This document shows positions 1 to 8,422 of a DNA stretch of 64,000 nt, piece after piece. The position numbers and the translations under genes are program-made. The notes beneath the pieces were generated by a model that searched no databases, was not told the DNA's origin, and was given only the letters and a program-made list of their open reading frames with translations. Each line of letters starts with the position of its first letter. Position 1 is the stretch's first letter. Source of the DNA: Nitrosophilus labii (GTDB lineage: Bacteria > Campylobacterota > Campylobacteria > Campylobacterales > Nitratiruptoraceae); assembly GCF_014466985.1 (NCBI RefSeq), contig NZ_AP022826.1, positions 434,001 to 498,000 of the forward strand, read 5' to 3'.

Positions 1-2
1 CG

Positions 3-2132
3 ATCATATATCATCAAGAAGAGAAGACAATTTTAAATTCATTGAGTTATCTTCTTTTTAAAACCGAAAAATTTAAATATATATGGATAGGAGAGGTAAA
101 AAAAGATCGAGTTGAGCCAATCTTATCCGATAATATTTCAATAGATATTATAAAAAAAGAGGAGTTTTTATCAAATCCTCCCGAATCCAAACTGTTAAAC
201 TATGTTGAAAAAGCTATAAAAAGCGGAAACTATAATATAACGACTCCTTTAAAAAAGAACTCCATTTTATACGAAGATGTAGAGTCTTTAGCGATTTTTC
301 CCATATATAGATCTAGTAAAATTGAGTATGTTTTGATAATTGCAGCTACAAAAGAGAGTGCCTTTGATGCAAAAATTATCGACCTTATAAACAAAATGGT
401 AAATGCGCTGTCGTTTGCTCTAGAAAAGATAGAGATACAAAAAGAGGAAGAGAAACTAAAAGAGGAATTAAAAATAGCAAGCTACGCCTTTAATACGCAT
501 GAGGCCATAACTATAACGGACATTCATGGGAAGATTATTAGGGTAAATGATGCGTTTACTAGAATAACCGGTTATAGTAAAGATGAGGTTATAGGCAAAA
601 ATCCAAGTATATTAAAATCCGGAAAGCATGATAAGGCTTTTTATACCGAGATGTGGGATAAAATAAGAAAAGATGGATATTGGAAAGGGGAGATATACAA
701 TAAAAGAAAAAATGGCGAGATTTATCCGGAGATGCTCTCTATAAGTGCGGTTAAAAACGATAATGGAGAAGTGACCCACTATATAGCGCACTTTTTTGAT
801 ATAAGTGATCTAAAAGAGGCTCAAAAGAGCGTAGAACACAGAGCTTATCATGATCCGCTAACGGATGTTTTTAACAGGCAAAAACTTTTGGACGAGTTGA
901 AAAAGATATATAAAGAGGCTAAAAGAAAAGGGTTTTATAACGCATTTTTATTTATTGATTTGGATAATTTTAAACATATAAACGACTACTACAATCACGA
1001 AATAGGGGATAAAGTCTTAATAGAATTCGTAAAAAGATTAAAAAAGATCAAAAAAGAGAGCGATATAGTTGCAAGAATAGCTGGAGACGAGTTTGCGTAT
1101 ATAGCTTACAATATTAGCGACGATAAAAGTTTGGCAATCAAAAAAGCCTCTATTTTAGTAGAAAAAATAAAAGATATCTTTTCCGAGACGCTAGATATAG
1201 AAGGACATAGGATAGAACTATCGTTTAGTATAGGTATCAAAATTTTTCCTGATAACGAAAACAGTTTTAAAGATGTTATCGTAAATGCTGATATAGCAAT
1301 GTATCATGCTAAGAAGAATGGGAAAAATCAGTTTTATTTCTTTAATGAGGCGCTTGATATAGAGTCTAAACAGTTTTTAATAGTTAAAAATGAGTTGACT
1401 CAGGCTATAAAAAGTAGAGAAATTATCTTACATTATCAGCCAAAAGTTACCGTAAACGACAACAAAGTCGTAGGCTTTGAAGCGTTAGTAAGATGGGATC
1501 ATCCTAAAAAAGGTCTTTTATATCCGGATCAGTTTTTATACGTCACTTCTGGTAATAGGCTTGTTTTTGATCTTGGAGATTACGTTTTAAAAGAGGTTTG
1601 CAATCAGATAAAACTATGGGAAGAGGAGTTTGAAAACTTTGATAAAAAAATCTCTATAAATATTTCCGCTGAGCAGTTTAATCATCAAAATTTTGAGAAA
1701 AATGTAAAAAAGATCTTAAAAGAGTGTGATATTGATCCAAAATATTTAGAGTTTGAAATAGTTGAAGATGCTCTTTTGAAAAACGGTGAAAGAGCTATTA
1801 AAATAATAAATAGATTTAAAAAGATTGGAATTAACTTTAGTATAGACGATTTTGGAAAAGGCTATTCTTCTATCAACTATTTAAAAACCCTTCCGGTTGA
1901 TTATATAAAAATAGATAGAGATTTTGTCATAGATATCTTTAAAGATAAAAATAGAGAGATAGTAAAGATGATTATACAAACTTCCAAGATTTTCGGCCTA
2001 AAAACTGTTGCTGAGGGAATAGAAAAGGAAGAGACTTTAGGGTATTTAAAAGATATAGGGTGTGATTTGTACCAAGGGTTCTATTTTAGCAGACCGCTTT
2101 CACCTTCCCAAATAAAAAAGTTTTTACGATAG
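3..2132 (+). CDS. GAF-PAS-GGDEF-EAL cyclic-di-GMP signalling protein (5' partial)
   Basis: The reading frame is open to the left edge, so the N-terminus is missing; a TTG at 42 is only an internal candidate start. Visible domains in order are a GAF-like segment (about the first 150 residues), a coiled linker, a PAS domain (NDAFTRITGYSKDEVIGKNP) with a PAC tail, a GGDEF domain with the variant signature AGDEF, and a C-terminal EAL domain. The EAL domain keeps its signature residues: EALVRW, Asn in SINIS, DDFGKGYSS, KIDRDF, AEGIE and QGFYFSRPL. It is therefore probably an active phosphodiesterase. The GGDEF domain lacks the RxxD inhibitory site (KESD instead). No membrane segment is visible in the part present, so it is probably cytosolic. 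Its role is to make or degrade c-di-GMP in response to an unknown signal; which activity dominates cannot be read from sequence. Confidence 0.9.
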   Translation: MIYHQEEKTILNSLSYLLFKTEKFKYIWIGEVKKDRVEPILSDNISIDIIKKEEFLSNPPESKLLNYVEKAIKSGNYNITTPLKKNSILYEDVESLAIFPIYRSSKIEYVLIIAATKESAFDAKIIDLINKMVNALSFALEKIEIQKEEEKLKEELKIASYAFNTHEAITITDIHGKIIRVNDAFTRITGYSKDEVIGKNPSILKSGKHDKAFYTEMWDKIRKDGYWKGEIYNKRKNGEIYPEMLSISAVKNDNGEVTHYIAHFFDISDLKEAQKSVEHRAYHDPLTDVFNRQKLLDELKKIYKEAKRKGFYNAFLFIDLDNFKHINDYYNHEIGDKVLIEFVKRLKKIKKESDIVARIAGDEFAYIAYNISDDKSLAIKKASILVEKIKDIFSETLDIEGHRIELSFSIGIKIFPDNENSFKDVIVNADIAMYHAKKNGKNQFYFFNEALDIESKQFLIVKNELTQAIKSREIILHYQPKVTVNDNKVVGFEALVRWDHPKKGLLYPDQFLYVTSGNRLVFDLGDYVLKEVCNQIKLWEEEFENFDKKISINISAEQFNHQNFEKNVKKILKECDIDPKYLEFEIVEDALLKNGERAIKIINRFKKIGINFSIDDFGKGYSSINYLKTLPVDYIKIDRDFVIDIFKDKNREIVKMIIQTSKIFGLKTVAEGIEKEETLGYLKDIGCDLYQGFYFSRPLSPSQIKKFLR

Positions 2133-2146
2133 AGGAGAGACCTCTA
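2130..2146. terminator. Possible bidirectional terminator hairpin
   Basis: A 6-bp perfect stem (TAGAGG / CCTCTA) with a 5-base loop lies between the convergent GGDEF-EAL gene and sppA and overlaps the stop region of both. The stem is short and the T-run weak, so confidence is low. Confidence 0.35.
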
Positions 2147-3013
2147 AAATAGTTGATAGCCTAGAAGGAAAGAGACTATCTTAGCCGAAGTCTCGTCACT
2201 TAGCTTTTCTAAAAATTTTTCAAATCTATCTTCTTTTTTCCAGATAGGTTTTGTTACACCACTTAAAGCTTCCACCTCTTTTTTAGCTTCGTAAAAAGTT
2301 CCAACTTTATCTATTAGTCCTACATCTTTTGCCTGTCTTGCGGTAAAGATATGCGCTTCGGCAAATTTATCCTTATTTTTTATATCAAGTTTTCTTGCAT
2401 TTGCAACATCTTTTACGAACATATCGTATGTATCGTAGATAACCTTTTTTATCTCCTCTTTTTCAAAATCTCTCCATTCTCTAAAAGGAGTTCCTGCTTC
2501 TTTATATTTTCCGGCTTTAACAATCTGAGGTTCTATACCTATTTTATCTATCAATTTTTTTATATTTGCACTCTCAAATATTACGCCGATGGAGCCTATC
2601 ACGCTTCCAGGGTTAGCTATAATTTTATCGGCCCATATAGATGCGTAGTAACTTCCACTTGCCATAGTTCCTGCAGCGTATGCCACAACCGGTTTTTCCT
2701 CTTTTAGTTTTTTAATTGCCATAGATATCTCTATTGATGGTGCTACAGCTCCTCCAGGAGAGTTTACTACAAATAAAACCCCTTTGATATTGGGCTTTTG
2801 AGCCTCTTCGATCTTATTTAAAACTTCTTTGGCATCCAATATTGCTCCAAAGAGCTCTATTTTCATAAGATTTGGTTTTTGCAAAGTCTGCTCTTTTGAA
2901 GAAGCCACGAGTATTAGAATAAGCAGTAAAAAAATTAAAGATTTAAAATATCTTTGTATAAAGTCAAGAGTAGCAGTTATCGGACTAAAAAGCTTTTTAA
3001 AAAAATCACTCAT
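2144..3013 (-). CDS. sppA: Signal peptide peptidase SppA (S49 family, short form)
   Basis: This is an inner-membrane serine protease that degrades signal peptides left after secretion. The 289-residue protein has one N-terminal membrane anchor (about residues 25-38) and a single S49 protease domain, the short SppA form. The serine nucleophile is expected in the TMASGSYYAS motif (about Ser119), and the lysine general base in the KAGKYKEAGTPF segment near residue 170. The oxyanion region NSPGG is also present. The start has a strong ribosome-binding site (AGGAGGAG). It overlaps the 3' end of the upstream amidohydrolase gene by 8 bases, so the two are probably cotranscribed. In Campylobacter jejuni the same neighbours (amidohydrolase, SppA-like protease, aroQ) lie together. 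Confidence 0.92.
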   Translation of the reverse strand: MSDFFKKLFSPITATLDFIQRYFKSLIFLLLILILVASSKEQTLQKPNLMKIELFGAILDAKEVLNKIEEAQKPNIKGVLFVVNSPGGAVAPSIEISMAIKKLKEEKPVVAYAAGTMASGSYYASIWADKIIANPGSVIGSIGVIFESANIKKLIDKIGIEPQIVKAGKYKEAGTPFREWRDFEKEEIKKVIYDTYDMFVKDVANARKLDIKNKDKFAEAHIFTARQAKDVGLIDKVGTFYEAKKEVEALSGVTKPIWKKEDRFEKFLEKLSDETSAKIVSFLLGYQLF

Positions 3014-4226
3014 AAGATTCTCCTCCTATAAAAACTTTATCTGGTTTTTGAGTATGTAACAATATATGTAGCGGTATCTGATCTATAGTGTCTAAATCTT
3101 TTGGTAGTTTAACTACTTGCAAATCAGCCAGTTTTCCTATTTCGACCTCTCCCGTATCGATTTTTAGAGCTTTTGCTGCATTTATGGTAGCTGCTCTTAT
3201 CAGATCAAAAGATAGAGTGACAGGATCTATGTGATAATGAACAAATAGTGCCGCTTTTAATTCTTCATAAATATTTAATGAGTAGTTTGAGCTTAGTCCA
3301 TCTGTTGCCACAGCAAGATTAATTCCTAAATATTTTGTCTTTCCAAGATCCACAGCTCCGTTTCCAAGCAGTCTGTTTGAAACCGGACAGTGTACGATAG
3401 TGTGTTTCTCTTTTCCTATAATCTCTAGCTCTTTTTCATTTGCCCAGACACAATGAACGAACAAAGAGGGTGTTCCTTCAAACAATGTAAGAAAATCTTT
3501 CGCTCTATTTGCCGGGATAGATTGATTTAAAAACTCTTCAAAAAAGGGCTTAAAATCTCCAACCCCTTTATCGAGCCACTCTCTTTCGGCACGACTCTCC
3601 ATAAAATGGGTAGAGATTAAGAGTCCGTTTTCTTTTGCAAAATCTATCGCTTTTTTAGCTAAAACTCTATGAACGGAGTAGGGTGAATGGATAGCTATCG
3701 CTGGTATAAATTTCTTATCTGCATACTCTTTTGATTCTTTGACTCTTTGTAAAAAATCGTTATATAAAACATCGGCAGCCGCGGGATTAGAACCTATAAC
3801 TTCGTTAAAATATACCACTCTTTGCGGTGCATTTACGCATGGTATCATATCGTATCCGTAGCTGCTAATGGCGCCAAAAGTTGTGGTACCGCTTTTTAAC
3901 ATATTTTTAATAGCCTTTTGGATACATTTTCGATCGCAATTTGGAACTAGTTCTTCTCTCTTTTTTATGACGCTGTTTAACCAGATAAGAAAATTCCCGT
4001 AAGCAAGAGCGGCTCTATTTGCGCTAAACTCTAAATGGACGTGGGTATTGATAAATCCCGGAAGAAGACAGCTATTTTTTTCATACTCAAATATTGTAGC
4101 GCTTGGATACTTTTTTTTTAGAGTTTCAAGATCTTCTATATCTACTACTCTTTCCTTAAAGGCTACGGCTTTGCCTGAGACTATTTTGTGTGGAGTCAAG
4201 ATAAAATCTGTTTTTACTATTTTCAA
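3006..4226 (-). CDS. mqnX: Aminodeoxyfutalosine deaminase (amidohydrolase family)
   Basis: Probably deaminates 6-amino-6-deoxyfutalosine to futalosine in the alternative (futalosine) menaquinone pathway used by Campylobacterota. The amidohydrolase metal and active-site motifs are clear: HVH in NTHVHLEF, His in STHFMESRAE, His in VHCVWA, and Asp in ATDGLSSN. I place the start at a TTG at 4226, because an AGGAG ribosome-binding site lies 6 bases upstream. The longer frame to 4286 adds 20 residues with no ribosome-binding site. This gives 406 residues, normal for the family. S-adenosylhomocysteine or other nucleoside deaminases share these motifs, so substrate assignment rests on phylum and on neighbours (aroQ, sppA) rather than on a diagnostic residue. 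It overlaps sppA downstream. Confidence 0.8.
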   Translation of the reverse strand: MKIVKTDFILTPHKIVSGKAVAFKERVVDIEDLETLKKKYPSATIFEYEKNSCLLPGFINTHVHLEFSANRAALAYGNFLIWLNSVIKKREELVPNCDRKCIQKAIKNMLKSGTTTFGAISSYGYDMIPCVNAPQRVVYFNEVIGSNPAAADVLYNDFLQRVKESKEYADKKFIPAIAIHSPYSVHRVLAKKAIDFAKENGLLISTHFMESRAEREWLDKGVGDFKPFFEEFLNQSIPANRAKDFLTLFEGTPSLFVHCVWANEKELEIIGKEKHTIVHCPVSNRLLGNGAVDLGKTKYLGINLAVATDGLSSNYSLNIYEELKAALFVHYHIDPVTLSFDLIRAATINAAKALKIDTGEVEIGKLADLQVVKLPKDLDTIDQIPLHILLHTQKPDKVFIGGESYE

Positions 4227-4336
4227 TATCTTCTCCTGCTGTTTGCTTTGTAGTAAATTATATCTTAATAGATATACTCTATACAACTTAAATATCGCTA
4301 TTTGGCAGACTAAAAAAAGATTATGCTAAAAGTTGA

Positions 4337-4342
4337 TATAAT
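4337..4342 (+). promoter_or_regulatory. Candidate -10 box for aroQ
   Basis: TATAAT preceded by TTGA sits 35 bases before the aroQ start, in an AT-rich spacer. Campylobacterota housekeeping promoters typically have a strong -10 and little -35, which fits. There is no independent evidence. Confidence 0.4.
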
Positions 4343-4376
4343 CATACCTTAAAAATCACAGAAAAAAGGAAAAAAT

Positions 4377-4850
4377 ATGAAAGTAGTGGTTATACAGGGT
4401 CCAAACTTAAATATGTTGGGGCTAAGAGAACAAAATATCTACGGTCCTATGAAACTAGAAGATATACATGCCCAGATGAGAGCTTTTGCCGAGCAAAACG
4501 GTATGGAGATAGAGTTTTTCCAAAGCAACCTTGAAGGAGAGATAGTCGATAAGATCCAAGAGTGCTTAGGTGACGCCAACGGGATTATCATCAACCCTGC
4601 CGCATATACACACACTTCAATTGCTATAAGAGACGCCATTGCAGCGGTACAGTTGCCTACTATAGAGGTACATATCTCAAACATATACAGACGAGAAGAG
4701 TTTAGACAAAAATCATTGATTGCTCCTGTATGCGCCGGACAAATAAGCGGTTTTGGACCTTTTAGCTACCATCTAGCCATGGTTGCTATGCTACAAATTT
4801 TCAATGAGATGAAAGCGCTTCAAGAGGCGCAAAAACAGCAACAAGCATAA
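4377..4850 (+). CDS. aroQ: Type II 3-dehydroquinate dehydratase
   Basis: Catalyses the third step of the shikimate pathway, dehydrating 3-dehydroquinate to 3-dehydroshikimate. The 157-residue protein matches the small type II enzyme along its length: [17 protein letters not shown] at the N-terminus with the catalytic Tyr (Y22), the NPAAYTHTS loop, and the [13 protein letters not shown] segment with the catalytic His. Family members form dodecamers in the cytosol. The start has a good AAAAGGA ribosome-binding site. It is the first gene of the apparent operon aroQ-pepQ-folK-flhG, whose order is typical of Campylobacterota. The C-terminal tail rich in Gln and Ala ([12 protein letters not shown]) is a family-variable extension. 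Confidence 0.97.
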   Translation: MKVVVIQGPNLNMLGLREQNIYGPMKLEDIHAQMRAFAEQNGMEIEFFQSNLEGEIVDKIQECLGDANGIIINPAAYTHTSIAIRDAIAAVQLPTIEVHISNIYRREEFRQKSLIAPVCAGQISGFGPFSYHLAMVAMLQIFNEMKALQEAQKQQQA

Positions 4851-4872
4851 AAGATACCCCTAGGGGAGGGAG

Positions 4873-5892
4873 ATGGAAAATTATATTTTAAAAGATGAAA
4901 ACGCCGTATATTACGATTGTGGTTACTCTTGCGATAATGAAATATTTTTGAAAGTAGGGGATGAAACCTACTTTTTTACTGACGCTAGATATAGCCAAGA
5001 TGCAAAAGAGAATATAAAAGAAGCGTATGTTGTTGAGACTCGCTCACTCCTAAAAAGCGTAAGAGAGGTACTTAGAAAAAAAAGAGTCAAGAAGCTTGTT
5101 TACGATCCTAAAGATTTTACAGTTGCACAATTTGAAGAACTGAAAAAAAGCGGGGTATATCTCATACCAAAACCTATGTTTTCTTGGAAAAAAAGAGCTA
5201 TAAAAAGTGATGAAGAGATAGAGCTTATAAAAAAAAGCGCTCAAATAAACAAAAAAGCTTTCGATAAGTTTGCCTCTTTTTTGGATAGAGAGGGGAGAAA
5301 TAGGAGTGAGAAATTTTTACAATTTAACTCAAAAATCATCTTAAGCGATTTTGGCGAAAGAGATCTTAGTTTTGAGCCGATATTTGCGATAAATGAAAAT
5401 GCGGCAAAACCTCATGCCCATCCAACCCCTAAAGTTTTAAAAAATGGAGATTTGATACTTTTTGACGCTGGAGTAAAATATAAAAGATACTGCTCTGATA
5501 GAACGAGAACTTCTCTTATTAGCGATGGATTAACATTTGAGTATAAGCAGAGTTTTAATAACTCAAATATACAAAAAGCATACGATCTAGTTTTAAAGGC
5601 GCACGATGAAGCGATAAAAAGGGCTAGAAGTGGGATGAGAGCCAGAGAGATAGATAAAATAGCAAGAGATGTGATAGAAAAAGGGGGTTTTGGAGAGTTT
5701 TTCGTACACTCAACCGGACACGGCGTAGGACTTGATATCCATGAAATGCCTTTTATCTCCTCAAAAAGCGAGACTATAATCGAAGATAATATGGTTTTTA
5801 CTATAGAGCCCGGTATATATATACCAGGAGAGTTTGGTATAAGAATCGAAGATATGGTGGTGATGAGAGGTGGTAGAGCCGAAATTATTTGA
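4873..5892 (+). CDS. pepQ: Xaa-Pro aminopeptidase (M24 family)
   Basis: A cytosolic metallopeptidase that removes N-terminal residues preceding proline. It has a creatinase-like N-terminal domain (about residues 1-120) and a pita-bread M24 catalytic domain. The five metal ligands are visible: Asp in LILFDAGV, Asp in RYCSDRTRT, His in HSTGHGVGLD, Glu in TIEPGIY and Glu in GIRIEDMVV. At 339 residues it is a normal length. The start has a GGGAG ribosome-binding site 23 bases after aroQ. In Helicobacter and Campylobacter a peptidase of this kind sits between aroQ and folK. pepQ is used here as a family label; a pepP-type name is equally possible. Confidence 0.88.
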   Translation: MENYILKDENAVYYDCGYSCDNEIFLKVGDETYFFTDARYSQDAKENIKEAYVVETRSLLKSVREVLRKKRVKKLVYDPKDFTVAQFEELKKSGVYLIPKPMFSWKKRAIKSDEEIELIKKSAQINKKAFDKFASFLDREGRNRSEKFLQFNSKIILSDFGERDLSFEPIFAINENAAKPHAHPTPKVLKNGDLILFDAGVKYKRYCSDRTRTSLISDGLTFEYKQSFNNSNIQKAYDLVLKAHDEAIKRARSGMRAREIDKIARDVIEKGGFGEFFVHSTGHGVGLDIHEMPFISSKSETIIEDNMVFTIEPGIYIPGEFGIRIEDMVVMRGGRAEII

Positions 5893-5936
5893 TATAGATT
5901 TTGAGACTTGTTTTTGTGAGTTTCTTTTAGGTTTAT

Positions 5937-6443
5937 ATGATTTTAGGAGTCTGTTTGAGAAGAAAAATAGGTAAAAATTTAGAGCTATTTTATATAGACA
6001 GCTTTCCCTTTGTTAACCCTAAGCCTAAAAAACTACCCCATAGAGTTACTCTAGGAATTGGTGGTAACGTTGGAGATGTTAGAAGAAGATTTAAAAAGCT
6101 ATTTTTTATGTTAAAAAATAACCGTAAAATCTCTATAGTATCTACCTCTCCTCTATTGAAAAACCCTCCATTTGGATATGAAGATCAGCCATATTTTTTT
6201 AATGCCATTATTCATCTTTATACTAAGATGAATCCGGAGAATTTTTTAGATTTTTGTTTAAAGACCGAAAAGAGATTTAAAAGAGTTAGGTCATTTAAAA
6301 ATGCTCCTAGGACACTGGATATGGATATAATCTTTTTTGATAATAAAAAAATTGAAAAAGATAACCTCAAAATACCACATCCAAAATGGAAAGAGAGAGA
6401 TAGTGTAGTTATTCCTCTAATATTGATGGGAGATGACTTTTGA
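5937..6443 (+). CDS. folK: 2-amino-4-hydroxy-6-hydroxymethyldihydropteridine pyrophosphokinase
   Basis: Transfers pyrophosphate from ATP to 6-hydroxymethyl-dihydropterin in folate synthesis. HPPK motifs are present: LGIGGNVGD, the NPPFGYEDQPYFFNAI substrate segment, the RVRSFKNAPRTLDMDII signature and IPHP. At 168 residues it carries about 35 extra N-terminal residues relative to the short E. coli type, as is common in this phylum. The start is uncertain: there is no strong ribosome-binding site, and an in-frame stop lies 9 bases before the ATG. The 3' end overlaps the next gene (TTG start across the stop), implying translational coupling. folB is encoded far away at 58.6 kb. Confidence 0.92.
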   Translation: MILGVCLRRKIGKNLELFYIDSFPFVNPKPKKLPHRVTLGIGGNVGDVRRRFKKLFFMLKNNRKISIVSTSPLLKNPPFGYEDQPYFFNAIIHLYTKMNPENFLDFCLKTEKRFKRVRSFKNAPRTLDMDIIFFDNKKIEKDNLKIPHPKWKERDSVVIPLILMGDDF

Positions 6444-7246
6444 GATTTATAACGATTACTAGCGGTAAAGGCGGAGTAGGGAAAAGTACTATTAGTGCTA
6501 ATCTCTCTTTTGCACTCTCTCAATATGGATATAAAGTTGCTCTTTTTGACGCCGATATAGGACTTGCCAACTTAGATATTATTTTGAATGTTCAGCCTAA
6601 AAAAAATATTTTGGATGTTCTAAAAGGAGAGAGTGAATTTGAAGAGATTCTGATAAATGTAAATAAAAATTTAGTTTTAATTCCTGGTGAAAGTGGAGAA
6701 GAGATTCTTAGTTTCAAAGATGAGGAGTTGATAGAGAAATTTTTGGAAGGAACTAAAAATTTCAAAGATTTTGATTTTTTGATTATAGATACGGGAGCCG
6801 GAATAGGAGATAGCGTTAGAAGCTTTATAAATGCTTCTACAGATACGATTATAGTTACAGTACCGGATCCTGCTGCGATTATGGATGCTTATGCCATGAT
6901 TAAATATTCGAGTAAGATAAAAGATAAGATCTTTATGATTTTAAATGAGGTAAAAAATCAAAAAGAGGCTTTAGGGATATTTAACAAAATAAAAAGTGTA
7001 GCGCAAAAACATCTTAATAAAAAAACAGAACTTGAATTTTTAGGGTATATAGAACAGAGCCTGCTTATCACACAAGCCTCTAAAAACAGAGAACTGTTTA
7101 TAAAAAAAGAGCCTATGTCCAAGTCCTCTTTGCAACTTGTACAAATTGTCAAACAATTGACATCAAATCTTACAAAAGATGGCAAAAAAATAGATAAAGA
7201 AAACTCTATATCCACTTTTTTTAAAAGACTGTTTTTGAATTTTTAA
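6440..7246 (+). CDS. flhG: FlhG-like MinD/ParA-family ATPase without the N-terminal FlhF-binding region
   Basis: A cytosolic deviant-Walker ATPase of the FlhG (YlxH) group, which sets flagellar number and site together with the GTPase FlhF. It has the deviant Walker A box SGKGGVGKST, DADIGLANLD, the Walker B-like LIIDTGAG and the PDPAAIMDAYAMIK segment seen in Campylobacter FlhG. The protein begins directly at the Walker A strand. A TGA lies in frame two codons before the TTG start, and a GGGAG ribosome-binding site fits that start, so no N-terminal helix with a DQA-type motif can be encoded. The C-terminus ends in a short amphipathic, membrane-targeting-like helix (STFFKRLFLNF). flhF, which separates folK and flhG in Helicobacter pylori and C. 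jejuni, is absent here. Confidence 0.82.
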   Translation: MRFITITSGKGGVGKSTISANLSFALSQYGYKVALFDADIGLANLDIILNVQPKKNILDVLKGESEFEEILINVNKNLVLIPGESGEEILSFKDEELIEKFLEGTKNFKDFDFLIIDTGAGIGDSVRSFINASTDTIIVTVPDPAAIMDAYAMIKYSSKIKDKIFMILNEVKNQKEALGIFNKIKSVAQKHLNKKTELEFLGYIEQSLLITQASKNRELFIKKEPMSKSSLQLVQIVKQLTSNLTKDGKKIDKENSISTFFKRLFLNF

Positions 7247-7296
7247 AACTTTAAAATTATAGTAAAATAAATAAAACCGAAAAGGCGGAGTTTAAC

Positions 7297-8313
7297 GTGA
7301 GCAAAGTTTTGGTAGCGATGAGTGGGGGAGTTGATTCTACGGTTACTGCATATCTTCTTAAAAAAGAAGGTTTTGAAGTTGAAGGTGTATATATGAAGAT
7401 ACACACTCGAGAGGATTTGCATCAAAGATATCTAAAAAACGTAGAGAAGGTTTCAAATTTTCTTGGCATTAAAGTTCATATCTTAGACAAGACTCAAGAG
7501 TTTTTGGAAAAAGTTTATAATCCATTTGTTAACGGTTATATTGAAGGTAAAACACCAAATCCTTGTGCAGTATGTAACAGATATATGAAATTTGGAGCAT
7601 TAGTAGATGTGGCTGATTCGGTTGGGGCAAACTTTTTTGCTACAGGTCACTACGTAAAATGTGACGGAAAATATCTTTATGAAGCAAAAGATAAAAGTAA
7701 AGATCAAAGCTATTTTCTTTTCAATATAAAAAGAATGGTTCTGCCTAGATTGATTTTTCCATTAGGAGATATGTACAAAGAGGATGTAAAAAAAATAGCT
7801 GCTTCCATAGAGCCTCTTAAAGAGATTGCAGCTCAAAAAGAGAGCAGTGAGATATGTTTTGTGGAAAATACATATATAGATATATTAAAAGAGCATACTA
7901 AAGTAGATACACCCGGAGAAGTTATCGATAAAGATGGTAGAGTGATAGGAGAGCACAAAGGATATATGCACTATACTATCGGAAAAAGAAAAGGATTCAT
8001 AGTTTATGGTGCTCGTGAACCTCATTATGTATTAAAAATTATTCCGGAAAAAAACCAAATAATGGTAGGTAAAAGAGAGGAACTTGAAGTAAAAAGAGTT
8101 AGGCTAAAAGATTTAAATATGTTTGAAGAGAAAAAAGAGTTTGAAGCTACTATAAAAGTTAGATACAGAACACATAAAGTTCCCTGTTTAGTGCAGATAA
8201 AAGATAATATAGCCGATGTGAGTCTAAAAGAGGGAGTATTTGGGGTAGCGAGCGGTCAGGCAGGAGTATTTTATGAGGATGAAAAAGTATTAGGAGGCGG
8301 GTGGATTGTTTAA
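7297..8313 (+). CDS. mnmA: tRNA-specific 2-thiouridylase MnmA
   Basis: Thiolates U34 of tRNA-Lys, -Glu and -Gln, taking sulfur from a persulfide relay. The PP-loop MSGGVDST is at the N-terminus. The nucleophilic Cys is in TPNPCAVCNRYMKFG and the second catalytic Cys is in SSEICFVE. The central and C-terminal beta-barrel domains complete a 338-residue protein, slightly shorter than the E. coli enzyme. The start is GTG behind a GGCGGAG ribosome-binding site. A TATAGT-like box just upstream suggests its own promoter. It follows the flhG-like gene by 50 bases on the same strand, but the functions are unrelated. Confidence 0.96.
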   Translation: MSKVLVAMSGGVDSTVTAYLLKKEGFEVEGVYMKIHTREDLHQRYLKNVEKVSNFLGIKVHILDKTQEFLEKVYNPFVNGYIEGKTPNPCAVCNRYMKFGALVDVADSVGANFFATGHYVKCDGKYLYEAKDKSKDQSYFLFNIKRMVLPRLIFPLGDMYKEDVKKIAASIEPLKEIAAQKESSEICFVENTYIDILKEHTKVDTPGEVIDKDGRVIGEHKGYMHYTIGKRKGFIVYGAREPHYVLKIIPEKNQIMVGKREELEVKRVRLKDLNMFEEKKEFEATIKVRYRTHKVPCLVQIKDNIADVSLKEGVFGVASGQAGVFYEDEKVLGGGWIV

Positions 8314-8324
8314 TATGGAGTATA

Positions 8325-8385
8325 GAGTTTTGGAGTTTAAAGTTAAGAATAAATATATTATTTTCGATTCCAACTCCAAACTAAT
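8325..8385. repeat. Short degenerate inverted and tandem motifs in the mnmA-prs spacer
   Basis: The spacer carries GTTTTGGAGTTT and, further on, AACTCCAAAC, its near reverse complement, within AT-rich sequence. It resembles in style the 7-8 bp repeat tracts at 20.3 and 34.0 kb but is weaker. The two arms could form a long imperfect hairpin downstream of mnmA. Confidence 0.35.
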
Positions 8386-8390
8386 TTAGA

Positions 8391-8396
8391 TATAAT
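8391..8396 (+). promoter_or_regulatory. Candidate -10 box for prs
   Basis: A perfect TATAAT within TAGATATAATTCC lies about 30 bases before the prs start codons. It is in a non-coding spacer and is the best promoter-like hexamer there. Confidence 0.45.
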
Positions 8397-8422
8397 TCCA
8401 AAAAAAATGTACGGGAGATATG

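Noticed and set aside
2351-2707. 118-codon plus-strand frame opposite sppA
   Set aside because: Shadow of the sppA coding sequence: a Phe/Tyr/Cys-rich composition typical of antisense translation.
4227-4286. 20-residue N-terminal extension of the futalosine pathway deaminase
   Set aside because: It lacks a ribosome-binding site, while an AGGAG correctly spaced from the TTG at 4226 gives the family length.
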